From an uncultured Veillonella sp. (GTDB lineage: Bacteria > Bacillota > Negativicutes > Veillonellales > Veillonellaceae): a stretch of DNA of 24,169 nucleotides. The DNA lies in the NCBI GenBank assembly GCA_900549805.1, contig URPV01000017.1:1-24169 (forward strand), in the 5' to 3' direction. The notes below the pieces were generated by a model. The model made no database searches. It saw only the letters and a program-made list of their open reading frames with translations, and had not been told where the DNA came from. The translations under genes were made by a program, and so were the position numbers. Of the stretch, positions 1-8,229 are shown in pieces (position 1 is the first letter of the stretch; each line of letters starts with the position of its first letter).

Positions 1-75
1 GGCGACCCCGATCAGATTTGAACTGACGATCTTCGCCGTGACAGGGCGACATGTTAACCGCTACACCACGGGGCC
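1..75 (-). tRNA. tRNA-Asp (anticodon GTC), lacking only the last base of CCA
   Basis: Read on the minus strand, this folds as a full cloverleaf. The acceptor stem is GGCCCCG (75-69) with CGGGGTC (10-4), containing one G-T pair. The anticodon stem TCGCC/GGCGA encloses the loop CTGTCAC, with GTC as anticodon at 42-40. The T arm has the loop TTCAAAT. The discriminator base is G, as is usual for tRNA-Asp, and is followed by CC at the window edge, so CCA is encoded and its final A lies outside. A strong dedicated promoter lies just upstream. Confidence 0.96.
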
Positions 76-94
76 GTTTCTCAGGTACTTGCTT

Positions 95-123
95 ATTATA
101 TGTGTTCTCAGAATTTCTGTCAA
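95..123 (-). promoter_or_regulatory. Sigma-70/SigA-type promoter of tRNA-Asp
   Basis: On the minus strand the -35 box is TTGACA (123-118) and the -10 box is TATAAT (100-95). Both are perfect consensus, with exactly 17 bases between them. The mature tRNA begins about 20 bases after the -10 box. Such a strong promoter fits a stable RNA gene. It lies in the short gap between the trkH stop codon at 149 and the tRNA, and I see no terminator there. Confidence 0.9.
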
Positions 124-148
124 TATGGATTTAGGATTTTTTCCTATA

Positions 149-1609
149 TTATTTGTGAAGGTAACCCTTCCAGAAGGATGGGAGGAAGAGGACCAAAATG
201 GCAAAGATTTCAAGCCGCCCTAAGATCATATCTACAATGCAAACCAGCTTAGCCCCATCGCTAAGACCAGAGAAGGATCCCGTTGGCCCAAAGTCTCCAA
301 AGGCTAAGCCTACATTACCTAGCATACCTGCAACAATACCTAAGGAGTTTTCTACCGATAGGTCTAGGCTGGTCAAGACTAATACCGACAAAATATAGGT
401 CAAAATATAGAGGAAGAAGAACTGGGCTACCCTATCAAGAGTTATTTGATTAACAGCCTGGTTGTTGAGGCGCACAGAAGATATGGCATCGGGATGAGCC
501 CCTTCTCGTAAGCTACGCACCAATTGCCGCCAAAGGATTAGGATGCGGAACATCTTAATCCCCCCTGTCATGGATCCCGTACAGCCTCCTAGGAAGGTAG
601 CTACAAAAAGGATGCCCTGGGCCCCTACAAACCAATCTGTATAGTCCACCACGGCAAAGCCAGTCCCCGTTTGCATGGATACATACATAAAAGCGCCAGT
701 TGATAGTAACTCTAAGGGCCCCATAGAAGTATCCGACAAGGCTAAGCAAATAATAACCAAGAAAGAGCCTAGTGTTAAGAGAAGACCGTAAAAGCGAATT
801 TCCGAATTCTTCCACAGGAGTGACAGCTTACGACGACGAATCCCCGATACATAAAGGGCAAAGTTACCTCCAGCTAGAATCATAAAGATGATGAGAACCC
901 ACTCCACTAAAGGCGCATGATTGTAGGCCATAACGCCCGCAGAGGTTGGCGACAAGCCCCCCGCTCCCATAAGGGACAGGGAATAATTTAAGGAATCAAA
1001 GAGGGATACCCCCGCTAAGTAGAGAGAGCCTATGCAAGCTAGGGTAATCCCTATATAAACATACCAAAGATGTTGGGCAATCTGCCGGACCCGAGGAATT
1101 AGGCCCCCTGCATCCTGGACGGAGCTTTCAGCATAGAAGAAGTAAGAGGACTGGGCCCCTAGAGACTTGATAAAGGCTACCAAAAGGACCACAATCCCCA
1201 ATCCTCCCAACCAATGGAGGAGAGACCGCCAGAGAATATAGGTTTGCGACAAGTCATCTACATCGTCGATGATGGTGCCTCCTGTAGTAGTCAAACCAGA
1301 GGTCGCTTCAAAGATAGCATCATACCAAGTAGGTACCACATGACCCATCTTGAAAGGAATCGCGCCTAGAAGGATAGTTAGAATCCAAATAAGGGAAACG
1401 GATAAGAAACCATCCCGTAGGGTATAGGTTTTCTGAGTCCGTCCTATGAGGCGTAAAAATCCTGCTAAAATTAGGCCCAAGAGGCAGGAACCCATAAAGA
1501 CATATTCCCCCTGTCCATCCATTAGACTAGCCACATGAGGTACTAAAAAGAAGAGGGAAAATACAAATATAACAAGGCTAACAATATGAAAAACACCCTG
1601 TATACGCAT
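149..1609 (-). CDS. trkH: TrkH-family potassium uptake channel subunit (first paralogue)
   Basis: This 486-residue polytopic membrane protein is the ion-conducting subunit of a Trk/Ktr-type K+ transporter, working with the cytosolic nucleotide-binding subunit TrkA. Four pore-loop segments with filter glycines are visible: TTTGGT (about 107-112), AGGLSP (216-221), TGTGFA (314-319) and GNVGLAFG (431-438). The family C-terminal signature with VDMILGRLEIF is present. The ATG is preceded by a very strong ribosome site, AGGAGGTGA. A gap of about 70 bases separates it from the upstream hydrolase gene; no convincing promoter or terminator is visible in it. It is the last protein gene of the run and the second trkH here. 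Symbol by family; it could equally be named ktrB-like. Confidence 0.93.
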   Translation of the reverse strand: MRIQGVFHIVSLVIFVFSLFFLVPHVASLMDGQGEYVFMGSCLLGLILAGFLRLIGRTQKTYTLRDGFLSVSLIWILTILLGAIPFKMGHVVPTWYDAIFEATSGLTTTGGTIIDDVDDLSQTYILWRSLLHWLGGLGIVVLLVAFIKSLGAQSSYFFYAESSVQDAGGLIPRVRQIAQHLWYVYIGITLACIGSLYLAGVSLFDSLNYSLSLMGAGGLSPTSAGVMAYNHAPLVEWVLIIFMILAGGNFALYVSGIRRRKLSLLWKNSEIRFYGLLLTLGSFLVIICLALSDTSMGPLELLSTGAFMYVSMQTGTGFAVVDYTDWFVGAQGILFVATFLGGCTGSMTGGIKMFRILILWRQLVRSLREGAHPDAISSVRLNNQAVNQITLDRVAQFFFLYILTYILSVLVLTSLDLSVENSLGIVAGMLGNVGLAFGDFGPTGSFSGLSDGAKLVCIVDMILGRLEIFAILVLFLPSFWKGYLHK

Positions 1610-1679
1610 ATTTTCACCTCCTCTACGGGTAAATTAGTAACTTTAATTTCAATAATTGTATAGCAAAAGACTACTATAA

Positions 1680-2288
1680 TTATAAGCCTAATCGTTTCAA
1701 AAGTTTCTCTCGTTCGGCACCTATACTTGTCTCTGGGCCATGGCCAGGATGAACCAAGGTCTCATCAGGCCAGGCTAACAACGAGCTCAGGCTCCTATGT
1801 AAATCAACTTGGCTACCCCCAAAAGTATCTGTAGTTCCCACAGTCCCCCTAAAAAGAAGGTCTCCTGTGAAGAGATGATTCTGACAGGCAATGACTAAAT
1901 GGCCTGGGCTATGGCCGGGCATATGATAAATAGTTAGGTCAAAGGGCCCTACTTGTAAGGGACCTTCCTCTAAGTCCCTAGTCCTAACATCAAATGCCTT
2001 AACATAGGCCCTTGGGACTAAACGTTTCAGACGGATGACAGCCTCTTCTAAAGGGTGGGCATAGACCGGACATCCATAGGTATCTGCCAAGTCTGATGCG
2101 GCTGATATGTGATCCACATGGCCATGGGTCAATATGATAGCTAAGACTTTGGGATGTCCCAAGACCCTTAACCGCTCCTCTATAAGATCAACCCGTGCTC
2201 CTGGATCGATAAGGACCACCTGACCCTCCTCTTCTAGGATGTAACAATGGACCCGATAGAGACCTAGTGTCAAGTTGTAAACCATCAT
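1680..2288 (-). CDS. Metallo-beta-lactamase-fold hydrolase (glyoxalase II-like)
   Basis: This 202-residue single-domain protein has the MBL-fold metal site: HGHVDH at 55-60, His126 in the GHSPGH segment (125-130), Asp143 in TGDLLF and His183 in HPGHG. This pattern is typical of small hydroxyacylglutathione-hydrolase-like (YcbL-type) proteins, which hydrolyse thioesters such as glutathione or other thiol adducts. The substrate cannot be read from the sequence. There is no signal peptide, so it is probably cytosolic. It overlaps the upstream trkH by four bases (ATGA), so translation is probably coupled. A second ATG follows immediately (residue 2). The position between two trkH genes is odd and may be only operon packing rather than a role in K+ transport. 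Confidence 0.9.
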   Translation of the reverse strand: MMVYNLTLGLYRVHCYILEEEGQVVLIDPGARVDLIEERLRVLGHPKVLAIILTHGHVDHISAASDLADTYGCPVYAHPLEEAVIRLKRLVPRAYVKAFDVRTRDLEEGPLQVGPFDLTIYHMPGHSPGHLVIACQNHLFTGDLLFRGTVGTTDTFGGSQVDLHRSLSSLLAWPDETLVHPGHGPETSIGAEREKLLKRLGL

Positions 2289-3766
2289 AGGCGAGTTACC
2301 TCATTTTTAGGTTTAATAAAGTAGCCCCTCCAGAAGTCAGGATGCAAAACAACTAGAACTGTAAAGATTTCCAGTCGCCCTAAAACCATATCTACAATGC
2401 ATACCAACTTGGCTAAACTAGGCAAGGTATCAAAGGCCACTGTTGGCCCCCAACGGCCAAAGGAAAGGCCCACGTTGCTCAAGGTAGCAGATGTACATTC
2501 TAGGGCTTCCGTATAGGATAAGCCACTCAAGGTTAGAAGTAGAGTCGAAACCCCATACACAGTCATGTAAGCGAAGAAGAATTGCCAAATCCGGCGAATC
2601 CAAGAGCTTTGCATCACCCTCCCGTTAAGTCTAAGAACTTGTACTTGATTAGGGTGGATAGACTGACGAAGATAGATACCTATGGACTTGAACATTACGA
2701 TGAAGCGAAATACTTTAATAGCCCCTGCGGTAGATCCTGAACAGCCGCCGATAAAGGTAGACAGGAAAAGAATCATTTGGGCGAAGTTAGGCCACTGGTC
2801 ATAGTTACCGATGGCAAAGCCCGTCCCAGTCTGCATAGATATGTACATAAAAAGGCCATTGGCATAGGCATGGATTGGATTGGAGTCTAGGCTCATCCAG
2901 AGGCTAGACCCAATTAAAAAGCCTCCTAAGAGGAGGATACCTATGTATACCTTAAACTCCAAATCTGCCACAAGAGACCCTAGTCCCAAGCGTTTAACCG
3001 AATAGTAGAGGGCGAAATTACCCCCACCAATAACCATAAAGATTCCAATAATGGTCATGACTAAATAATTATGATGGTAATTAAAGACCCCATCTGATGT
3101 GGGCAAAAAACCACCTGTGGAAATAGTCGACATGGTGACGTTAAGCGCATGGAAGGGGCTGAGTCCACCGACTAGCCACAAGAGGGCAAAGCACAAGAGA
3201 CTAAAACCTACATATAGGCCCCAGAGTTCTGTCGCCATGGTCCGGATCCGAGGTAAGACGGCCCCTGGCCTTGGCATGGAAGCTTCCGCTTTAAAGAGGT
3301 ATGCCGAATCGGCCCGTAGGTTACGAAAAACCGCCAAGACCAAGACGATAATCCCCATCCCTCCTAGCCAGTGCATAATAGACCGCCATAGAATAAAGGA
3401 CTGAGGAAGGCCATCCACATTGGCTATGACACTAGCACCCGTAGCAGTAATTCCCGAAATGGATTCAAAAAGGGCATCTACAGGGGAGGTTAAATAACCA
3501 GCCCCCATAAAGGGCAAGGCTCCTAAAACAGCCGTAGCCACCCAGGTCGAAGCAACTACTAGGTAGGAATCACGCAAGAAGAACTGGTTGCTCTTTTCCC
3601 CATAGGTAAAGAGGCCTCCGCCCAGGGCTAAGCCCAGGATTGAGACCAGTAAGAAGGACCACTCTCGAGGCCCTTCTAGACAAGAATAAGCAAAGGGCAA
3701 TAGCAAAATAGCCGCATAAATCATAATCAATTGACCTATGAGTCGGCTTATAGCACGAATGCGCAT
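2285..3766 (-). CDS. trkH: TrkH-family potassium uptake channel subunit (second paralogue)
   Basis: This 493-residue membrane protein resembles the other TrkH in the window along its whole length but is clearly a diverged paralogue. Pore-loop motifs are TATGAS (107-112), STGGFLP (216-222), TGTGFA (313-318) and SNVGLSFG near the C-terminus, which ends with the VDMVLGRLEIF signature. It starts 12 bases after the trkA stop, so trkA and this trkH form the obvious channel and gating pair. The ribosome site AGGGGA is moderate and lies about 9 bases upstream of the ATG. The protein should take up K+ across the inner membrane, with TrkA gating by nucleotide binding. Differences between the two paralogues in the first two filter loops may mean different affinity or ion preference; that is inference. 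Confidence 0.94.
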   Translation of the reverse strand: MRIRAISRLIGQLIMIYAAILLLPFAYSCLEGPREWSFLLVSILGLALGGGLFTYGEKSNQFFLRDSYLVVASTWVATAVLGALPFMGAGYLTSPVDALFESISGITATGASVIANVDGLPQSFILWRSIMHWLGGMGIIVLVLAVFRNLRADSAYLFKAEASMPRPGAVLPRIRTMATELWGLYVGFSLLCFALLWLVGGLSPFHALNVTMSTISTGGFLPTSDGVFNYHHNYLVMTIIGIFMVIGGGNFALYYSVKRLGLGSLVADLEFKVYIGILLLGGFLIGSSLWMSLDSNPIHAYANGLFMYISMQTGTGFAIGNYDQWPNFAQMILFLSTFIGGCSGSTAGAIKVFRFIVMFKSIGIYLRQSIHPNQVQVLRLNGRVMQSSWIRRIWQFFFAYMTVYGVSTLLLTLSGLSYTEALECTSATLSNVGLSFGRWGPTVAFDTLPSLAKLVCIVDMVLGRLEIFTVLVVLHPDFWRGYFIKPKNEVTRL

Positions 3767-3778
3767 ACAGCAAATCCC

Positions 3779-5116
3779 CTATTTCAAATAGTCTAAAACA
3801 TCCGTTACAAAGTCAGGAAGGCTGAAAATAACAATATGATCGCCCGGTAAAAGTTCTGTCATACCAGATGGAACAATGGATTTTTCCGCCCGTATAACGG
3901 CACCCACTAGAGCTTGTCCAGGAATGCGAATATCCTTCAGAGCCTTACCGGCTACAGGAGAACGATTAGTAATTTCCACTTCTACTGCTTCCGCCTTGGC
4001 ACCACCAAAGAGAGACAAAGATACTAGGTCATCACCAGAGCGTACCCGCCGCATGATCTCTCCAGTGGTGAGAAGGCGAGGGCTAAATACAACATCGATT
4101 CCCACCTGTTCCATAAGGGTGATATATTCAGGCCGTCCTACGCGGACAAAGGTCTTGGATATACCCATGTGCTTGCCCAAGAGGGCTACCAAGAGGTTGA
4201 GCTTATCATCATCGGTCAAGGCTACGACGATATCGCAATCACCGATTTCCTCAGCTTCTAACAGTTCCATATTAGTAGCATCCCCGTGGATAACCATGGT
4301 ATCGTCCACTAGAGCAGCTAGTTTTTCGCAACGGTCGTAATCCTTATCAATAACCTTTACATCGTAGCCAGCCTTTTCTAACATCAAGGTCAAATGGCGG
4401 CCCATAAGGCCCGCGCCAATGACGAGGACCCGTTTGGCCAATACCGCTACCTCGTGGAAGGTTTCTTGGATTTCTTTAATGCCCTGAGAACTCCCTAGGA
4501 AGAAAACATTGTCTCCCTGCTCTATCTGAGTTTGCCCATGAGGGATTATCATATGACCCTTACGAAGAATTCCAACAACCAAAACATTCTCAGGTAGTTT
4601 CGCATCCATAAGGCGGTGGCCGATCAAAAAGTGATCTTTATGGACCTTAACCTCCACCAATTTAACTGCCCCATTGGCAAATTCACCCACATCAAGAGCC
4701 GCTGGTGTTTGAATAATTTCCATGACTTCATTAGCTGTGACCCGTTCTGGATTGATAAAGAGGTCTACACCCAACTGTTCCTGAATGGTATCATTCTCGA
4801 TTTGGCCGTATTCCTCATTGCGGACACGGGCTATAGTTTGAGGCACTCCCATCATCTTAGCCACGGAACAGGCCAGCATATTGACTTCATCAATATCCGT
4901 CACAGCTATGAGCATACCCACATCAGAACAACCTATCGTGTTGAGGACATTTACATCAGAGCCAGACCCCTGTACAAGGTTAGCATCCAAATTGTTTTCT
5001 AAATTTTTGATGCGGTCCTCTGATTTTTCCACCACATATACATCATGCCTATCCTTGATCAAGCGTTGGGCTAGGGAATAGCCCACCTTACCGGCACCGA
5101 CAACAATAATCTTCAT
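3779..5116 (-). CDS. trkA: TrkA, cytosolic NAD-binding gating subunit of the Trk potassium transporter
   Basis: This 445-residue soluble protein is built from two RCK halves. The first Rossmann motif is VGAGKVG (6-12) with an acidic residue, E30, at the end of strand 2, which suggests NAD(H) binding. The second is IGAGLMG (233-239) with D257. Each Rossmann half is followed by a TrkA_C domain (around 145-220 and 365-445). The length matches double-RCK TrkA of the E. coli type rather than the single-RCK KtrA. TrkA forms a ring on TrkH dimers and gates K+ flow in response to nucleotides. A single trkA precedes two trkH genes, so it may serve both. The ribosome site is AGAAGGGAAG, rather far (about 13 bases) from the ATG. 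Confidence 0.96.
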   Translation of the reverse strand: MKIIVVGAGKVGYSLAQRLIKDRHDVYVVEKSEDRIKNLENNLDANLVQGSGSDVNVLNTIGCSDVGMLIAVTDIDEVNMLACSVAKMMGVPQTIARVRNEEYGQIENDTIQEQLGVDLFINPERVTANEVMEIIQTPAALDVGEFANGAVKLVEVKVHKDHFLIGHRLMDAKLPENVLVVGILRKGHMIIPHGQTQIEQGDNVFFLGSSQGIKEIQETFHEVAVLAKRVLVIGAGLMGRHLTLMLEKAGYDVKVIDKDYDRCEKLAALVDDTMVIHGDATNMELLEAEEIGDCDIVVALTDDDKLNLLVALLGKHMGISKTFVRVGRPEYITLMEQVGIDVVFSPRLLTTGEIMRRVRSGDDLVSLSLFGGAKAEAVEVEITNRSPVAGKALKDIRIPGQALVGAVIRAEKSIVPSGMTELLPGDHIVIFSLPDFVTDVLDYLK

Positions 5117-5158
5117 ACTATATCGTCTGACTTCCCTTCTCTTCTGATAATTGGACTC

Positions 5159-6076
5159 TTAACCTTGAGCTTTTTGAGCCACTCTTGCTGATTCTTGGTC
5201 TGCCAAAAACTGACGACCATAATCCGTTAAGAGGGTCCAGCCATCCTCTTGGATAATTTTATTTTCCTTCATGAGATGGCCTAGAGCCCGCTTAAAAGCG
5301 GCTTTAGAGATATTAAACTTATCCTTAATTAGGGCTGCGGAGGTACCGTCGGAATAGGGAATTTTCCCATTCCGTTCCCCTAAATAAGCCATGATTCGGT
5401 CCCCATCAGAGGCCAAAGCCACTTCCTTAGGGGGACGCATAGAGGCATTGAGACGACCATCTTCCCGCTTATAAATAACGCGGGCGATTACCATTTCTCC
5501 CACCTTAACCGTATGGGTCATTTCAGACCGATGAATAAAGGCAATCCATCGTTCAGGGCTGATTAAGAAAGCCCCTTCAGAGGTCAAATTATAGACCGCA
5601 CCTTTAATCTCTTGCCCCAACTTAGCATCAGCTGCCGGTTTGGAGGCCCGCCGCATAGCATCATCCACATCCATGGATACGGCCAAACGACCGGACTTAT
5701 CCTCATAGAGGCGGACCCAGACCTTTTCTCCCACCTGAGGGCGGCCCCGCATTTCAGCATGAGGCATGAAAATTCCCCGTTCGGTCCCTACTTCTACGAA
5801 ACAACCAAAGTTGGTAGTATTGATGACTTCAGTGTAAGCGATTTGACCTATTTTCATGGCAGGTAAACGCATAGATGCAGTCAATCGGCCCTTAGGGTCT
5901 TTATAGAGAAAGACCTCAACCTGGTCACCAATGGCTACCGGTCCTGTTTGTTGGTCCTTATGGAGCAAGATATCATCTGATGTATTACCCGTCTGCCCAT
6001 CCAAAAAAGCCCCTTGATCACTGGTTCGAAGAACAGTCAGACTTTGGATTGTATTTTCAGAAAGTGTACTGGCCAT
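5159..6076 (-). CDS. cvfB: S1 RNA-binding protein, CvfB/YitL-like
   Basis: This 305-residue protein has three S1/OB-type repeats (about 5-70, 73-137 and 150-215), each ending in a GRL-x-x-SM segment. A C-terminal winged-helix domain follows (about 220-290; KFNISKAAFKRALGHL). This is the architecture of CvfB (Staphylococcus) and YitL (Bacillus), RNA-binding regulators that affect virulence and expression at the RNA level. It starts directly after the rsfS stop codon with no spacer; its ribosome site GAGGG sits inside the end of rsfS, so translation is probably coupled. RNA targets cannot be predicted. Family assignment is firm; the biological role in this organism is not. Confidence 0.9.
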   Translation of the reverse strand: MASTLSENTIQSLTVLRTSDQGAFLDGQTGNTSDDILLHKDQQTGPVAIGDQVEVFLYKDPKGRLTASMRLPAMKIGQIAYTEVINTTNFGCFVEVGTERGIFMPHAEMRGRPQVGEKVWVRLYEDKSGRLAVSMDVDDAMRRASKPAADAKLGQEIKGAVYNLTSEGAFLISPERWIAFIHRSEMTHTVKVGEMVIARVIYKREDGRLNASMRPPKEVALASDGDRIMAYLGERNGKIPYSDGTSAALIKDKFNISKAAFKRALGHLMKENKIIQEDGWTLLTDYGRQFLADQESARVAQKAQG

Positions 6077-6439
6077 TTACTTGCCCTCAAAATCTACATA
6101 CTTAGCATCGGACCAAAGTTGTTCTAAGCCATAGAAATCACGGTAGTCTTGGCCACCGAAAACATGGACGATAATATCACCAAAATCGAGAAGGACCCAT
6201 TCCCCTTCCCGGTACCCCTCGCGATGAAGGACAGTCATACCTTCATGGGCTGCCTTATCTTCCATTTCATCTGCAATGGCTTGGGCATTTTTTACATTGT
6301 TAGCGGTAACAAGGACAAAGTAGTCAGACAAGAGGGAAATCCCTTCCAAGTCCATAATGCTGATATCTTGCCCTTTTTTATCAAATGCAGCCTGGGCCAT
6401 CACAAGGGCCACTGCTTTAATTTGTTCTTTTTCTTTCAT
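6077..6439 (-). CDS. rsfS: RsfS, ribosomal silencing factor
   Basis: This 120-residue protein has the Oligomerisation/Iojap family signatures: SDYFVLVTANNVKNAQAIAD (about 38-57), a GYREGEWVLLDFGDIIVHVF segment (75-94) and a YGLEQLWSDA tail. RsfS binds uL14 on the large ribosomal subunit and blocks 30S joining when nutrients are limiting. Length and motifs are ordinary for the family. It lies 2 bases after the lytR stop codon and abuts cvfB. The cluster nadD-yqeK-(lytR)-rsfS is a widely conserved Firmicutes arrangement. Confidence 0.96.
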   Translation of the reverse strand: MKEKEQIKAVALVMAQAAFDKKGQDISIMDLEGISLLSDYFVLVTANNVKNAQAIADEMEDKAAHEGMTVLHREGYREGEWVLLDFGDIIVHVFGGQDYRDFYGLEQLWSDAKYVDFEGK

Positions 6440-6441
6440 GC

Positions 6442-7629
6442 TTAAATCCCCTTATCTTTCTTAGGATCGCTTGTGTGAGTACCAGCTCGTTCTTCTTTGG
6501 ATTTTTGATTGTCTGGCACATTAGCTTCACTAGCATTTGTATCTTTCTTAACTTGCTCTGTATCTGGTTGCAAGACAGGCTTCATAGAGGCCATTTCCGA
6601 GGCATCGATATCGCCAGTCATGATGCCTACTAAACGCTGAGCCTCACTTGGGTCAACTACCCAATATTTCTCGCCATTAAGCGTATCCTTGTGGCCCGGT
6701 AATATGTAGAAGTGGATGTTGGCCGCTTCCATATGAGTAATCTTATACAGTAACTTAACCGCATCCCAGGTAGAAATATTGGACTCAAAGTGAGACCATA
6801 CTCGCCAGGTATCCCAAGCATTAGTCAGTGTCATAGACCCTTGAAGGGATGCTAACAAGGTCTTCATAAACCGTTCCTGCCGCTCTACCCGCGAGAAGTT
6901 ATCTTGTGGATCGTCAGTGTATCGTACATATTGAAGGGCTTTATTGCCATCCAAGTCTTGATAACCCTTTTTGAGATTAATGTCTTCTAAGCCACTTTCA
7001 GCATCAGTGTGGTTCATGGCGCTTTCTACATAGAAGGACTGGGTCCCTACCACATCTACAGTATGTTTAAAAGCGTCTTGGTCCACTACTACATAGTAAG
7101 GGATAGAGATATGGAAAATATCCTCTACCACGGCCTTGGTTAGGTCCATGCCCCCTGTACTATAAAAGCTATTGATTTTATTGGCCCCAGTCTTATCCCG
7201 ATTGTCGATTTTAGTATTTGCAGGAATACCGATGATATCCACCAATTTTTGGTCTAGATTAATGGACACTAAATAGAGAGAATCAGCTTGGGATGGGTTA
7301 TTAGCATCCCGTCCTGCCAGCAAGACATAGATGGGCTTGTCCAAGGCCTCTTGGTTAACTGCCACCGATGGAACAGATGGTGGTTCCTGTGCCTCCTCTG
7401 GCAAGGGTTTAGCCTCCATGGCGGCCTCCTTGTGAGACTGGTAGGCACCATATATGGCACCAATGCCCTTGACTAGGCCAAAACCTATGCCTCCTATAAG
7501 AAGGATAATAAGGATTAAGGAAGGAATAAAGCGCCCCCATTTGATTTTGCTTTCCTTGCGCTTGCGTTGTGCTCGTCGCCGCCGGATACGGCGTTCTAGC
7601 TCCCGCTCTTTTTCTTGTTCATCCATCAT
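6442..7629 (-). CDS. lytR: LytR-CpsA-Psr (LCP) family protein with unusual active-site residues
   Basis: This 395-residue type II membrane protein has a very basic cytosolic start (Arg/Lys-rich, 8-30) and one membrane span (about 34-56). An extracytoplasmic LCP domain follows (about 98-300), then a charged, low-complexity tail. LCP enzymes usually transfer undecaprenyl-linked glycopolymers to peptidoglycan. Recognisable landmarks are YVLLAGRD (101-108), ADSLYLVSI (115-123), KINSFY (151-156) and SRVERQ (246-251). Two arginines usually conserved for pyrophosphate binding appear replaced: the usual GRSD is SQAD and the usual IPRDT is IPANT (135-139). It may therefore be a diverged or non-transferase LCP protein. 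Two ATG codons open the gene; the first is used here. It sits between yqeK and rsfS, a common place for LCP genes in this cluster. Confidence 0.88.
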   Translation of the reverse strand: MMDEQEKERELERRIRRRRAQRKRKESKIKWGRFIPSLILIILLIGGIGFGLVKGIGAIYGAYQSHKEAAMEAKPLPEEAQEPPSVPSVAVNQEALDKPIYVLLAGRDANNPSQADSLYLVSINLDQKLVDIIGIPANTKIDNRDKTGANKINSFYSTGGMDLTKAVVEDIFHISIPYYVVVDQDAFKHTVDVVGTQSFYVESAMNHTDAESGLEDINLKKGYQDLDGNKALQYVRYTDDPQDNFSRVERQERFMKTLLASLQGSMTLTNAWDTWRVWSHFESNISTWDAVKLLYKITHMEAANIHFYILPGHKDTLNGEKYWVVDPSEAQRLVGIMTGDIDASEMASMKPVLQPDTEQVKKDTNASEANVPDNQKSKEERAGTHTSDPKKDKGI

Positions 7630-7650
7630 GAATCCATTCTCTCCATTGTA

Positions 7651-8229
7651 TTATCCATTAATCGATTTCATTTCTTTGAGTAAGGCATTGCGCCCTACGA
7701 TAGTTGGCTCATATATACATAAGCCCTTATCCAAAAGGTGCCTAATGGTCATATCATAACCCGCTAAAACCCCTTGGTTTAGATCTTTTCTTGCCTTTTG
7801 GCGAAGGATTTCCACACCTGGAAAATCACGATTGGGCTCGATGTAATCCGCTAGAAATATCACCTTATCCAAGTCCGACATATGTGGTTTCCCCACTGTA
7901 TGAACCCGAATAGCTTCACAGATGGCGGAATCATCCACCCCATACCGGGTCTTAGCCAAGACGGAGCCTGCTTCTCCATGAAGGAGGGCGCCAGATGCCA
8001 ACATATCTTGGTCTAGGACTACCCCTGCCACCTTAACGATAGCCTGCATGGCATCTAATTTTTCTTCCTTGGCACAATCGTGGAGAAGAGCTGCCAAACG
8101 GGCTTTTTTTAAATCAACCCCATAGGCTTTAGCCAACTCTTCAGCGGCCTCTACTACTCCCAGTACATGGCGATAGCGTTTAGGGCTCAAGCGCTCTGCA
8201 AGGTCTTTAGAAATTTCATTAAAGGTCAT
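7651..8229 (-). CDS. yqeK: YqeK-type HD-domain hydrolase (bis(5'-nucleosyl)-tetraphosphatase)
   Basis: This 192-residue protein has the HD-domain metal residues in order: H21, H50-D51 (LLHDCAK), H84 (HGEAGS), H110 and D128 (LADYIEP). This is the YqeK family, whose characterised members cleave diadenosine tetraphosphate (Ap4A) symmetrically to ADP, keeping levels of this stress nucleotide low. Length is normal. The start overlaps the end of nadD by 11 bases, suggesting coupled translation. It is followed after about 20 bases by lytR. The nadD-yqeK pairing is strongly conserved in Firmicutes. Confidence 0.95.
   Translation of the reverse strand: MTFNEISKDLAERLSPKRYRHVLGVVEAAEELAKAYGVDLKKARLAALLHDCAKEEKLDAMQAIVKVAGVVLDQDMLASGALLHGEAGSVLAKTRYGVDDSAICEAIRVHTVGKPHMSDLDKVIFLADYIEPNRDFPGVEILRQKARKDLNQGVLAGYDMTIRHLLDKGLCIYEPTIVGRNALLKEMKSING

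Noticed and set aside
1610..1679. Possible promoter with TGC-TATACA before the first-listed trkH
   Set aside because: The -10 is weak and only half of a -35 box can be found at the right distance; the AT-rich gap makes chance matches likely.
3876..4340. Long plus-strand open frame opposite trkA (and many similar plus-strand frames along the window)
   Set aside because: They lie antisense to well-supported genes, have no ribosome sites or family features, and their composition mirrors the coding strand.
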